Part shown: in pieces, positions 53,743-62,356 of the stretch | Layout of the letters: the number at the start of each line of letters is the position of its first letter | Numbering within the stretch: the first letter of the stretch is position 1 | NCBI GenBank assembly: GCA_035910535.1 | Contig: JAMHXF010000081.1 | Location: 71,569 to 135,568 of the forward strand | Reading direction: 5' to 3' | DNA from: Archangium_A sp035910535 | GTDB taxonomy: Bacteria > Myxococcota > Myxococcia > Myxococcales > Myxococcaceae | Length of the DNA: 64,000 nt | Translations under genes and position numbers: made by a program | The notes under the pieces: model-generated | Database searches by the model: none | The model's input: only the letters and a program-made list of their open reading frames with translations | Told to the model about the DNA's origin: nothing

Positions 53743-54453
53743 ATGAAGAAAACCGGGCTCCACTTCGGTCGCGCGGGCCTGCTGTTGGCCGTCGTGGTGC
53801 TGGGCACCGTGTTCTGGCACTCGGCGGTGCTGCTGCCGTTCAAGCTGCTCGCGGTGATGGGGCACGAAACGGGGCACGCGGTCGCGTCGTTGCTGGTCGG
53901 CGGTTCGGTCGAGCGCGTGACGCTGGGCTTCGATGAATCGGGCCAGTGTCTGTCGCGCATTCCCGACGGGTTCTTCGCGCGAGTCGTCGTGTATTCCGCG
54001 GGCTACGTGGGCAGCGCCATCATCGCGATGCTGCTGCTGGTGCTGTCGTTTCGGTTCAACGCGCGGCGCGCGATGTTGGCCCTGGCGTGCGTGTGGCTGG
54101 TGGTGATGGGCGTGTTCTACGCGCGCGACGCCTTCACGATGGTCTTCGCCGTGGTGATGGCGGCGGCGTTCGGCGTCGGCGCGAAGTGGCTGCCCGAGTC
54201 GGTCGTCGGTGGCGTGAACATCTTCATCGCGAGCTTCACGGCGCTCTACGCGGTGATCGACTTGAAAGACGACCTCTGGAACTCAGCGGTGCGCGCGCAG
54301 AGCGACGCGGCGTTGCTCGCAGACCTCACGTGGGTTCCGGCGATCGCCTGGGCCGCCGTGTGGACGTTGGTGTCAGTCGGCGTGTTGGCCGTGGGCGGCT
54401 GGTTCGCGCTGCAAGACGCGCCTCCGCGCAAACCAGCGCAGCAGAAGCCCTGA
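53743..54453 (+). CDS. M50-like membrane metalloprotease
   Basis: A 236-residue polytopic protein with about six membrane segments. The zinc site His-Glu-Thr-Gly-His lies in 'LAVMGHETGHAVASLLVGGS', inside the second helix, as in Peptidase_M50B (small site-2-type) proteins. The second motif typical of M50, NxxPxxxxD, is not obvious. The ATG at 53743 was chosen because the upstream in-frame part runs back into the previous gene. Possible roles are intramembrane proteolysis in signalling, unconfirmed. It converges with the next gene 5 bp away. Confidence 0.75.
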   Translation: MKKTGLHFGRAGLLLAVVVLGTVFWHSAVLLPFKLLAVMGHETGHAVASLLVGGSVERVTLGFDESGQCLSRIPDGFFARVVVYSAGYVGSAIIAMLLLVLSFRFNARRAMLALACVWLVVMGVFYARDAFTMVFAVVMAAAFGVGAKWLPESVVGGVNIFIASFTALYAVIDLKDDLWNSAVRAQSDAALLADLTWVPAIAWAAVWTLVSVGVLAVGGWFALQDAPPRKPAQQKP

Positions 54454-54458
54454 CCCGA

Positions 54459-54803
54459 TCACTGCGCTGCGCGGCGGTTCGTCACCTTCGCGATGGCCCA
54501 CATCACAAGGCCGACGGCGAACCCGAGCACGAAGATGACGCCCACCGTCGTGCCCGCGTAGATGAAGCGCACCTCGAGCTGACTCAAGCGCCCTTCTACC
54601 CACGCGCTGCGAATGGGCTCGAACAGGCCCATCAGCTCCAACGTGCGCGCAGGGAACGCCTCGAGCGAGAGCGACACGCGCTCCAACCAGCGCGGGTTCC
54701 ACTGGCGACGCACGAGTTCCACCGCGATGGCCACCACCAGATACAGGCCGGCGAGCAACGTCGCGTTGTTGAGCGAAATCTTGAAGACGGGCACGCGCGT
54801 CAC
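54459..54803 (-). CDS. Small membrane protein, hypothetical
   Basis: A 114-residue protein with two predicted membrane segments, 'LLAGLYLVVAIAVELV' near residues 17-32 and 'TVGVIFVLGFAVGLVMWAI' near 86-104. Between them is a helical soluble loop ('WLERVSLSLEAFPARTLELM'). It is coupled to the large TPR gene (4-bp overlap at 54800-54803) and probably a functional partner of it. No family recognised. Confidence 0.65.
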   Translation of the reverse strand: MTRVPVFKISLNNATLLAGLYLVVAIAVELVRRQWNPRWLERVSLSLEAFPARTLELMGLFEPIRSAWVEGRLSQLEVRFIYAGTTVGVIFVLGFAVGLVMWAIAKVTNRRAAQ

Positions 54804-57800
54804 GGAGAGAGCTGCTTCTTCAACGTCGCAATCGTCTTCTTCACGCGCGCCAACTCGCCTTCGTTCTGATCGATCACCAGCACGGCTTCATACTGGCTAA
54901 TCGCCTGCGGCAACGCGGCGCCACCCTGCTTCGCCAGCGCGTCGGCGTACGACAAACGGGCCTGACTCCACGAGCCGTCGAGCTCTGCGGCCTTGCCGTA
55001 GGCCTCCAGCGCCTTCGCGTCGTTCTTCTCGCGCTTGAAGATCTCACCGTTCGCGAACCACACCGCCGGGTGAAACGGCGCCGCCGACAGCGCCTCGTCG
55101 ACGCTGTCGCGAGCGGCCTTCGCGTCGTTCTCGAGCAGCTGCGCGCGCGCCAGCGACGACAGCAGCCAGCCCTTTTCCCACGCGTGGGCGCTGCGGCTGA
55201 GCAGCTGCGTCAGCACGTCCTTCGACTTGCCCTTCGCCGGCTTCGCAAACATCGGCCCGCCCAGCCCACAGATCGACTTCGGGTCTTCGCGCGTCGCAGC
55301 GCCGTAGGCCGCGCCAGCCGTGTCGCCGTTGCCCTGGCGCACGAACGCGTTGCCGATTTCGCAGAACGTCTCGGCATCTTTGGGGTTCAACTTGTTGGCC
55401 TTCTCGAGCGCCGCCATCGCCGCGCGGCCATCTCCACGCGCGAACTCGATGAGCGCCTTCGTGCGCAGCCAGTCGAGGTCTTCGGCCTTCTCGCCCACCT
55501 TCGCCATCGCCGCGGCCGCATCTTTGATGCGCCCTGCCTGCAGGTACACCAACGCGGCGTCACGCCACACGAGCTCGAGCGACGGGTTGTCGACACTCCA
55601 CGCGTCGATCTGCTTCACCGCGTCGTTCACCTTTCCCAGCGACAACAACGTGCGCGTCAACAGGTGCCGCGACGGCGCGTGGCTGCCGTTGCGTTCGACC
55701 GCACGAAGCAGCGGCTCCATGGCGAGCTCTGCGGGAACGCCGGCCTTGAGCAGCAGCTCTCCCAGCATCGCGTTGCCTTCGTAGTCCTGCGGGTCTTTCG
55801 CGGCCTCTTCGAGCTGCGTACGCGCTTTGTCCAACGCGCCCTTCTGCATGTACACGCGCGCCAACGCGACCTGCACCGTCGCCTTGTTCTTGCGCAGCGC
55901 ACCGGCGAACTTCTCGAGCGTCTCCGTCGCTTTTTCGCCGCCGCCCTCTTCCGCCGCGTCGATGAGCGCGAGGTACACGGCCGCTTCTGCCGGGTACTTG
56001 CCGCCGACCTGCGTGGTCTGAAGTTCTTGCCGCGCCTTCTTCACGTCGCCCAGGCGGTACCACGCGATGCCACGCAGCAACGCCACCTTGCGCGCGTCTT
56101 TCTCGGGGCGCAGGCGATCGGTCAGCTCTTTTTCACGTGAGCGCGCCAACAACACGCGCCCCAGGCCTTCCTTCGCCGACTCGCTCTTCGGGGCCTGCTT
56201 GAGCGCCTCTTCGAAGGACTTCTGCGCCGCCGCCATCTGCCCGGCCGAGCGCTGTGCGTCGCCCATGGCCATCGCGTACTGCAGCGCCATGTCGGTGTAC
56301 TGCGGCTGCGCTTCACCCAGCGTCTTGAGCGCTTCGTCGTGCTTCGTGTTGGCCGACTGCGCGCGACCCAACATCAACGCGTAGCGACCCTTGAGCGCGG
56401 CAGGAATCTCCGCCGAGTTGGGGAGCCCCTCGAGATCGTTCAACGCCTCAGGCAGCTCACGGCCGAGCTCCAGGCGCGCTTCCGCGTGACCGATGACGCG
56501 CGCCGGGTGGAACTTCGAGAGCGCCTCCGCGCGCGAGAGCATCTCGAGCGCCGAGTCCCAGTCTTCGAAGGCGAGGTAGTAGTCACCCAACGCCACCAAC
56601 GCGCGCGTGTTGCGCGGGTCGAGCTCCGTCGCCTTCTTCAAGCGCGCGAGCGCGTCGTCGTACTTCTTGTCGGCGAGGAACATGCGGCCCGCCTGCGCCT
56701 GCACGGCGCCCTTCTCGAGATCCGAGCCGAGCAGCTGCTGCCTGGCCGCCGCGCGCCCCGCATCGTCAGCGACGAAGAAGTCGACCACCAACGCGAGATC
56801 TGGCCGCGCGTTGCGCACCGCAGGCTGCGCGAAGGCGGCGACTGCAGCGTCGCGATCAGCCGCAGCGCCACCATGTTCAGCGAACAACAACGCGCGCGCG
56901 AAGCCGTAGAGCGCCTGCGCTTCGGTGTTGCTGTCGTCCATCTTGATGGCGTGCTCGAGCGCCTTCACTGCCGCGCCGTACTGCTCTTTCGTGTCGGCGT
57001 TGACGGCAGCGAGGCCCTTGCCGATGGACGTGTCGAGCGTCTCGCCCTGGTTCTTCACGCGCGTGTAGATGAACGAGCCGCCGAGGCCGCCGAGCACCAC
57101 CACCGCGACTGCAGCGGCCGCGACCTTGAGCCCGTGCGCCTGGAAGAACGTCTTCTTCTGCTTGGTGACCTCGAGCTTCGCGCGCAGCTCGCGCTCATAT
57201 TCCTTGGCGATGGCCTCGGTCGCTTGCGTGTTGAACTCGACCTTCGGCGCGATGATCGCCGAGGGCGGCTCCATCAGCTCGTCGGGGATGTCGTCGAGCA
57301 GCCCGCCGCCGCCAGACCTCGGCACCGGCGCCGGGGCCGCGCGCAACGGCGTCTGAATCATGCCCGGCATCTGAAACTCGGAGGTCGGCAGCTCGGACTG
57401 CGTCGAGACCACGTCGTCGAGCAGGTTGTTGCTCGGAGGCGGCGGCGGCGCTTCGGCGACGGCCTGCAACACCGGCGGGCCCGGGTGCGACGCGGTGGGC
57501 GCGGGAGGCTCGTCGTCGATTTCGACGCCCTGCACCACCACCGACGGCTCGGCGTTGACGGGAAGCTGCGCGCGAATGGGCTGGGGCGCGGCCGCCGCGC
57601 CGTCACTCAACGCGTCGAACGTGCTGGTCAGCCCGCGCACCGTGTCCGGCTCGTCGTTGGCGGCGAAGCCGGCGAACGGGTCTGGCGGCTCCATGGTGCC
57701 GGTGATGAGCGGGAGCTCCTGCGTCTGGCGGCCATCGTGCGCCGCCGCGGGCTGCACCGGCAGCTCGACCGTCGGCACCGGCGGGCGCGAGCGGTCGACG

Positions 57801-58357
57801 AGGCCCGGCGTGTGTGCGGCCATCAACACCGTGGGCTGCGCGTCGGGGTCGGGTTTGGCAGGCGCGAAGGCCGCGAAGGGGTCGGCCTCTGCCGCCGGCT
57901 TCGGCGCCTCCGTCACCACCGGCACCTCACCGAGCACGGGAGCGGGGCCTCCCGCGAGCGCCTGCTTGGTCTGATCGAGCCACTGCGCGATGCGGCCGTC
58001 GTTGGGCTGCAGCGTGGCGGCGCGGCGAAGAATCGGCAACGCAGACCGGTAGAGCCCTTTGCGCAACAGCGCTTCACCGATGAGGTTGTAGGCGTGCGGG
58101 TTGTCGCGATCGATGTTCACCGCGAGGTCGAACTGCTTCATCGCGTCAGCGGCTTTACCGGCGTTGATGAGCGCCTTGCCCCACAGCACGCGACCTACGA
58201 CTGAGTTCGGGTGGTGCGTCACGCCCTGTTGGCACGTCGCGATGGCCCGGTCGTTTTCTCCGCGATCGATGTAGGCGCGCGCGAGCTCGACGAAAACAGT
58301 GCTCGAAGGATCCTGCGCGAGCAACTGCTCGTACTTCTCCACCATCGGCTTGGACAT
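54800..58357 (-). CDS. Large TPR-repeat membrane protein, 1185 aa
   Basis: The N-terminal part (residues about 1-130) has four TPR units ('VEKYEQLLAQDPSSTVFVEL', 'NPHAYNLIGEALLRKGLYRS'). A long Pro/Ala-rich, low-complexity cytoplasmic linker runs to about residue 400. One membrane segment lies at about residues 410-430 ('VAAAAVAVVVLGGLGGSFIY'), and then about twenty TPR-like units fill the rest. So TPR arrays lie on both sides of the membrane. A start at 58355-58357 ('MSKPMVEKYEQLLAQ') is natural. It resembles the gliding/secretion or polysaccharide scaffold TPR proteins of myxobacteria, but I cannot name the partner. It is coupled to a two-helix membrane protein. Confidence 0.85.
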   Translation of the reverse strand: MSKPMVEKYEQLLAQDPSSTVFVELARAYIDRGENDRAIATCQQGVTHHPNSVVGRVLWGKALINAGKAADAMKQFDLAVNIDRDNPHAYNLIGEALLRKGLYRSALPILRRAATLQPNDGRIAQWLDQTKQALAGGPAPVLGEVPVVTEAPKPAAEADPFAAFAPAKPDPDAQPTVLMAAHTPGLVDRSRPPVPTVELPVQPAAAHDGRQTQELPLITGTMEPPDPFAGFAANDEPDTVRGLTSTFDALSDGAAAAPQPIRAQLPVNAEPSVVVQGVEIDDEPPAPTASHPGPPVLQAVAEAPPPPPSNNLLDDVVSTQSELPTSEFQMPGMIQTPLRAAPAPVPRSGGGGLLDDIPDELMEPPSAIIAPKVEFNTQATEAIAKEYERELRAKLEVTKQKKTFFQAHGLKVAAAAVAVVVLGGLGGSFIYTRVKNQGETLDTSIGKGLAAVNADTKEQYGAAVKALEHAIKMDDSNTEAQALYGFARALLFAEHGGAAADRDAAVAAFAQPAVRNARPDLALVVDFFVADDAGRAAARQQLLGSDLEKGAVQAQAGRMFLADKKYDDALARLKKATELDPRNTRALVALGDYYLAFEDWDSALEMLSRAEALSKFHPARVIGHAEARLELGRELPEALNDLEGLPNSAEIPAALKGRYALMLGRAQSANTKHDEALKTLGEAQPQYTDMALQYAMAMGDAQRSAGQMAAAQKSFEEALKQAPKSESAKEGLGRVLLARSREKELTDRLRPEKDARKVALLRGIAWYRLGDVKKARQELQTTQVGGKYPAEAAVYLALIDAAEEGGGEKATETLEKFAGALRKNKATVQVALARVYMQKGALDKARTQLEEAAKDPQDYEGNAMLGELLLKAGVPAELAMEPLLRAVERNGSHAPSRHLLTRTLLSLGKVNDAVKQIDAWSVDNPSLELVWRDAALVYLQAGRIKDAAAAMAKVGEKAEDLDWLRTKALIEFARGDGRAAMAALEKANKLNPKDAETFCEIGNAFVRQGNGDTAGAAYGAATREDPKSICGLGGPMFAKPAKGKSKDVLTQLLSRSAHAWEKGWLLSSLARAQLLENDAKAARDSVDEALSAAPFHPAVWFANGEIFKREKNDAKALEAYGKAAELDGSWSQARLSYADALAKQGGAALPQAISQYEAVLVIDQNEGELARVKKTIATLKKQLSP

Positions 58358-58401
58358 TGCGCGCGGGACCATACCCAACGCGAGTGCTACCGTCCCGCGT
58401 C

Positions 58402-58872
58402 ATGAAACAGCCCATCATCGCGATTTTCTTCGTCGTCTTCGGTGGTTGCGCCACGCTCCCAAAGGGAGACCCGGAGGAGCTCAAGCCCGCCGTCGAGGTC
58501 TTCCACCAACGCGTGCGCTGGAAGGACTTTCGTGGCGCCGCTGAGCTGCTCGTGCTCGACAAGCGCGCGGCCTTCATCAAGGCGCGCACCAAGGCGAACG
58601 ACGACAAAGATCTCTTCATCACCAACTTCGAGCTCGAAGACGCGAAGGTGGCGAACGACACGCTCTCCGCCGAGGTGGTGACGAAGATCAGCTGGTACCG
58701 CCTGCCCTCGACCTCCGAGCAGACCAAGACGGTCACCAACATCTTCGTGTGGCGTGATGCTGCGTGGCAGCTCGAGAGCCAAGACGAAGGGCCCTTCGAA
58801 GAGCTGAAGCCTGCGCCGCCGAAGGTCGCGCCGGTGCCCATTGAAGGCGACGCGCTCCCGCCGGGAACGTGA
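58402..58872 (+). CDS. Small hypothetical lipoprotein
   Basis: A 156-residue protein with a lipoprotein signal ('IAIFFVVFGGCATL'). The mature part is a compact alpha/beta domain ('AVEVFHQRVRWKDFRGAAEL', 'LFITNFELEDAKVANDTLSA', 'VTNIFVWRDAAWQLESQDEG') of NTF2/SnoaL-like appearance with a Pro-rich tail. The fold call is weak. It is divergent from the large TPR gene (44 bp). It stands alone as a transcription unit; the hairpin beyond its stop lacks a T-tract in this direction. Confidence 0.7.
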   Translation: MKQPIIAIFFVVFGGCATLPKGDPEELKPAVEVFHQRVRWKDFRGAAELLVLDKRAAFIKARTKANDDKDLFITNFELEDAKVANDTLSAEVVTKISWYRLPSTSEQTKTVTNIFVWRDAAWQLESQDEGPFEELKPAPPKVAPVPIEGDALPPGT

Positions 58873-58884
58873 AGAAGCCCGCTG

Positions 58885-58929
58885 AAAAAAAACCGCCCGT
58901 CGTCTCGGGGCCGGCCGAGGCGACGGGCG
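58885..58929 (-). terminator. Strong intrinsic terminator, minus-strand orientation
   Basis: The stem is 58894-58908 against 58915-58929 (15 pairs, one of them T-G), with loop ggccgg. On the minus strand it is followed by eight T residues (58885-58892 read as A on plus). It would end a transcript from the minus-strand gene at 59098 or from a small transcript initiated in the 225-bp gap. A perfect Shine-Dalgarno and GTG lie just upstream of it (see finding). Confidence 0.9.
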
Positions 58930-59097
58930 TCGGAAGTTCCACAATGGAACCTCCTTACCGAGACTCTGACAAAGCAACCGCGGTGCCATGTCATTGTTGA
59001 CGGTTGGACTGAGTGAATACGGCCGCTTGTACCTTCAGCAGACCGTCAGCAAACAGGCAGAACCGGGGATCAACCTGACGGCCATGTCAGGGATCGC

Positions 59098-60018
59098 CTA
59101 TTCGCCGAGCACCGAGCGAATCGTCTCGCGCATGGTGAACTGAGGCCTCAAGCCGCTCTCTGTCGTCCACCGGGCGCCGTCGACCATACAGAGGAACTGA
59201 ATGTGGTCGAGCTCCTCCGGCGGGTAACTCGCGAGGCGGTACTTGAAGAGCGTGCTCAGCACCGGCTTGGCCACGAGGTGCGGCACCGGAATCGGTCGAT
59301 GCCCCAGCTCGGCGAAGACCGCTGACAGCGGCACTTCTCCCGGGCCGGTCACGTTGTAGACGCCCTTACGCCCCGGCTTGAGCGCGGCGACCATGGCGCG
59401 GCCCACGTCTTCGGTGTGAATCAACTGCACCATCGGGTCGAAGCCGGCCATGACCCACGGGCGCTTCAGGCGCAGGTAGTTCGACGGCGCGTTCTTGATG
59501 GACGCCCCGACGATGTGCACCGGGCGCAGCACCACGGTCTCGATTTCGGGGTGCCGCCAGAAGAAGCCGTGCGCCAGCATGTCGACTTCGATCAGATCTC
59601 TGACCTGTGGAAAGCGCGAGGCCGCCATCAACGGCGACTCTTCCGTGAGGAAGTTCGAGTTCTCGGGCGACGGGCCGTACACGTTGGCGCTCGAGAGCAT
59701 CACTACCTTCTTCACGCCGTACTTCGCCGCGCACTCCAAAACCTTCATGGTGCCCAGCACGTTGAAGGAGTGGTGGTCCTCCTGGGTCATGCGCGGGTCG
59801 TGCATGATGCCCATGTGAATGACCGCGTCGGGGCGGTGCTTACGAAAGACCTCTTCGACCTTCTTCTTTCGCAGGTCGACCTGCACGTGATCGATGTCTT
59901 TGGGCCGGCCGACGAAGGGCCGCCGGTCGATGCCGATGACGTGCGCCACGCGGTGCAGCTGCTTGGCCACCACGCGACCCAGATTTCCGGAGATGCCGGT
60001 CAGCACCACCTTGTTCAC
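59098..60018 (-). CDS. NAD-dependent epimerase/dehydratase-like SDR, catalytic dyad missing
   Basis: A 306-residue extended-SDR fold. The cofactor motif is 'LTGISGNLGRVVAKQL', with 'DRRPFVG' and 'SSANVYGPSPENSN' matching the usual family. At the YxxxK site the sequence reads Gln138-Val-Arg-Asp-Leu142, so neither the Tyr nor the Lys is present. The C-terminal 'HTEDVGRAMVAALKPG' matches the family. It may bind a nucleotide sugar or lipid and act as a regulator or accessory protein. It is coupled by a 4-bp overlap to an acyltransferase gene upstream, hinting at lipid or wall-lipid metabolism. Confidence 0.85.
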   Translation of the reverse strand: MNKVVLTGISGNLGRVVAKQLHRVAHVIGIDRRPFVGRPKDIDHVQVDLRKKKVEEVFRKHRPDAVIHMGIMHDPRMTQEDHHSFNVLGTMKVLECAAKYGVKKVVMLSSANVYGPSPENSNFLTEESPLMAASRFPQVRDLIEVDMLAHGFFWRHPEIETVVLRPVHIVGASIKNAPSNYLRLKRPWVMAGFDPMVQLIHTEDVGRAMVAALKPGRKGVYNVTGPGEVPLSAVFAELGHRPIPVPHLVAKPVLSTLFKYRLASYPPEELDHIQFLCMVDGARWTTESGLRPQFTMRETIRSVLGE

Positions 60019-60881
60019 CAGAACACCGCCTTCCGCTCCTTGAGGCCGTGTTCGATCATCGACTGGATCGCGGCCTTCACCACCTTGACCTTCTTCTCGA
60101 GCTCGACGTCTTCGTCGTCGGCGCGGCCGGTGAAATAAATGGGGTCGCCGAAGTGCAGCCGGTACTTCACCGGCAGCGGCAGCGGCGGGCCATAGGGCGT
60201 CAACGGCATCACCGGAAAACCGAGCAGCTTCGCCAACGGCTTCACGTTCACGATGGCCGGCGCCTGCTCTTCACCGCCGATGACCGCGACCGGCACGATG
60301 GGCGTATTCGTCTCCAACGCCAGCCGCATGAAGCCCAGGCCGAACTCCTGCAACTGGTAGCGCTGCGGGTAGAGCTTGCTGATGCCCTTCATGCCCTCGG
60401 GGAAGACGAGGATCGCCTCGTCTTTCTCGAGCAGCCGACGGCAGTTCTCCGGCGTACCGACGATTTGCCCCACGCGCGCGAAGAACGTCGAGACCCACGG
60501 CAACGTCGGCACCCACTTCTCGACCATGCTGCGAATGGCGCGCGGCGCCTTCGCTTCGGTCAGCATCGCCACGCCGATCATCACGCCGTCGACAGGCAGC
60601 TGCCCCGAGTGATTGGAGACGAGCAGCACGCGCCCCGGCGGCACCTTCTCGATGCCGAACGTCTCGCAGCGGAAGTAGTTCTTGTAGAGCCACAAGAACG
60701 GGCCGATGGCCGAGAGCGCGTAGTCGAGGCTGAAGCCGAAGGGGTCGACGCCGTATTCGTTGCGCGGGCGGCTCCCCGACAGGCGCGCGTCGAGGTCTTC
60801 GCCGGCCATCGAGCGGGTCCACTGCTTGAGGCCCTGCTTCACCAGGTTCGAGAGTCGTCCGTTCACGCGCGCGCAGGTCAT
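60015..60881 (-). CDS. Lysophospholipid acyltransferase family protein
   Basis: A 288-residue PlsC-like acyltransferase. The catalytic segment is 'LLVSNHSGQLPVDGVMIG', with His and Asp separated by six residues rather than the canonical four. The second block, 'ILVFPEGMKGISKL', corresponds to the EGTRS-type motif. The ATG at 60879-60881 was chosen because an upstream extension overlaps the divergent lipoprotein gene. It would acylate a glycerolipid or related acceptor at the inner membrane. It precedes the SDR in a two-gene operon. Confidence 0.85.
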   Translation of the reverse strand: MTCARVNGRLSNLVKQGLKQWTRSMAGEDLDARLSGSRPRNEYGVDPFGFSLDYALSAIGPFLWLYKNYFRCETFGIEKVPPGRVLLVSNHSGQLPVDGVMIGVAMLTEAKAPRAIRSMVEKWVPTLPWVSTFFARVGQIVGTPENCRRLLEKDEAILVFPEGMKGISKLYPQRYQLQEFGLGFMRLALETNTPIVPVAVIGGEEQAPAIVNVKPLAKLLGFPVMPLTPYGPPLPLPVKYRLHFGDPIYFTGRADDEDVELEKKVKVVKAAIQSMIEHGLKERKAVFW

Positions 60882-60920
60882 ACCTGTTGGGAGCGTGCGC
60901 GGGAAACGGTACGTTGCAGC

Positions 60921-61691
60921 GTGATCTTGCGCTGCTGCCTCGCGCTGCTGCTTTCGGGGTGTGCGCTTGAACTCGACGACGTTGCCGGCCGCGCGTGTGA
61001 CGAGCAGCACCCATGCCGCGCGCCGCGCTCATGCATCGAAGGCGCGTGCTTCAGCGAGCGCGAAGTGAGCGACGCCGGAACGATTCGCTGGCGGCAAGCC
61101 CTTCACGGGTTCAACGACACCACCGTCGAGCCTGGTTGCTCGCTCACCATCGACGCGTCGCGCGAGAACCTCGTCGTCTCGAGCATCGCGGGCCCCGGCG
61201 ATGACGACGACACCGCGCAGGCCCACGTGACCGACACGAACCTGTTGCCACAATCGCTCGAAGGCAAACTGCGCGGCCGCTTCTCGCTGCCGTCGGCCAT
61301 GCCCGCGCGCGACGAGCTGCCGTTTCTGTCGTTGGGTGACCCGGCGTGGCTGCGCGCAGGGCTCGATGGGCAGGGTCGCGTCGTCGTGCAGAGCGACACG
61401 CAGACGCTGGGTGACGCGGCGCTCGTCGAGCGGTTCTCGGTCGACGGCGGCCTCGTCGCCGGTGACTACCTGCTCGAGCTCGAGTGGAAGGTCGGTGCGT
61501 TTCGTCGCGTGTCCTTGAATGGCGCGCTCCTGGCCGACACCTCGCTGACTGGCGGCACCAGCGCGCCACCGACGCGGCTCTCGCTGGGCATCGAGCGCTA
61601 CGACGGTGACGCTGGCAGCGCCTTCACCGTTCGCCTCGCGGGCTGGCAACTCGCCGACTCTGTGTCGGTGACGCTCGGAGATGCGCCGTGA
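60921..61691 (+). CDS. Hypothetical lipoprotein
   Basis: A 256-residue protein with a lipoprotein signal ('CCLALLLSGCALE'). An N-terminal Cys-rich part ('RACDEQHPCRAPRSCIEG' and 'ACFSER', with an EGF-like or Dickkopf-like spacing) is followed by a beta-sandwich-like domain ('PGCSLTIDASRENLVVSSIA', 'DYLLELEWKVGAFRRVSLNG'). GTG start at 60921, only 40 bp from the divergent acyltransferase. It is first in an operon with a TPR/membrane protein and a histidine kinase, with 4-bp overlaps. It may be the external sensor part of that operon (inference). Confidence 0.7.
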   Translation: MILRCCLALLLSGCALELDDVAGRACDEQHPCRAPRSCIEGACFSEREVSDAGTIRWRQALHGFNDTTVEPGCSLTIDASRENLVVSSIAGPGDDDDTAQAHVTDTNLLPQSLEGKLRGRFSLPSAMPARDELPFLSLGDPAWLRAGLDGQGRVVVQSDTQTLGDAALVERFSVDGGLVAGDYLLELEWKVGAFRRVSLNGALLADTSLTGGTSAPPTRLSLGIERYDGDAGSAFTVRLAGWQLADSVSVTLGDAP

Positions 61692-62356
61692 CTGCGTTGT
61701 TGTTGTCGTTGCTGAGCGCAGCGCCGAACCCGTTCCTCGCCGAAGCGTTGGAGCTGGAGCGCAGCCTCGACTTCGAGGGCTGCGTCACGCGCCTCGAGCA
61801 GGCCTCGACGCAGTGGAAGAGCTCGCCCGAGGAGCTCCGTGAAATCGAGCTTCATGCCGGCCTGTGCACGTTCAACCTGGGCAAGACGAAGCTGGCCTCG
61901 GGGCACTTCCGCATGGCGCTGCGCATCGACGAGAACGCGCGGCTGCCGACGTACACCAACCCGAGGGCGGTCAAGCTCTTCGAAGACGTGAGGCGCGCCA
62001 TGCCGACGACGCCCTCCGTCGATGAAGACCTGAAGTCAGACGCGCCGGTGAAGGCGCAGTTGGTGCCGGTCAACGTCGCCGCGCCTGCTCCTTCATTTCT
62101 CGCCAGGCGCGGCGTGTCGTTGATTCTCGGCGGTGTCACGGTGGCGTCGGTGGTCACCGGAATCGTGCTGGCGCTGCAGGCACAGGCCGTCGCGAAACAG
62201 GCCAACGCCGCGCACTTCGAGAGCGACTTCTTTCGACTCGGTGCCGACGCGCAGGGGCTCGCGACGGGCGCGACGATTTCATGGGTGCTTGCTGCGTTGT
62301 GCGCGACGAGCACGGTAGTGGCGTGGGTCATCGCAGGCGATGAGGAGCAACCGTGA
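61688..62356 (+). CDS. Hypothetical protein with TPR-like region and two membrane segments
   Basis: A 222-residue protein starting with a hydrophobic leader ('MTALLLSLLSAAPNPF'). A helical TPR-like region ('LDFEGCVTRLEQASTQWKSS', 'ELHAGLCTFNLGKTKLASGH') follows, then a Pro-rich linker and two membrane segments near the C-terminus ('VSLILGGVTVASVVTGIVLA' and 'ATISWVLAALCATSTVVAWV'). GTG start overlapping the lipoprotein stop. Coupled to the histidine kinase by a GTGA overlap. Possibly a membrane mediator between the lipoprotein and the kinase; not established. Confidence 0.7.
   Translation: MTALLLSLLSAAPNPFLAEALELERSLDFEGCVTRLEQASTQWKSSPEELREIELHAGLCTFNLGKTKLASGHFRMALRIDENARLPTYTNPRAVKLFEDVRRAMPTTPSVDEDLKSDAPVKAQLVPVNVAAPAPSFLARRGVSLILGGVTVASVVTGIVLALQAQAVAKQANAAHFESDFFRLGADAQGLATGATISWVLAALCATSTVVAWVIAGDEEQP

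Noticed and set aside
58989..59144. Plus-strand reading frame of 51 codons in the 225-bp gap ('MSLLTVGLSEYGRLYLQ...')
   Set aside because: It runs into the antisense of the SDR gene for its last third, has no ribosome-binding site and no likely function. Kept only as a possibility.
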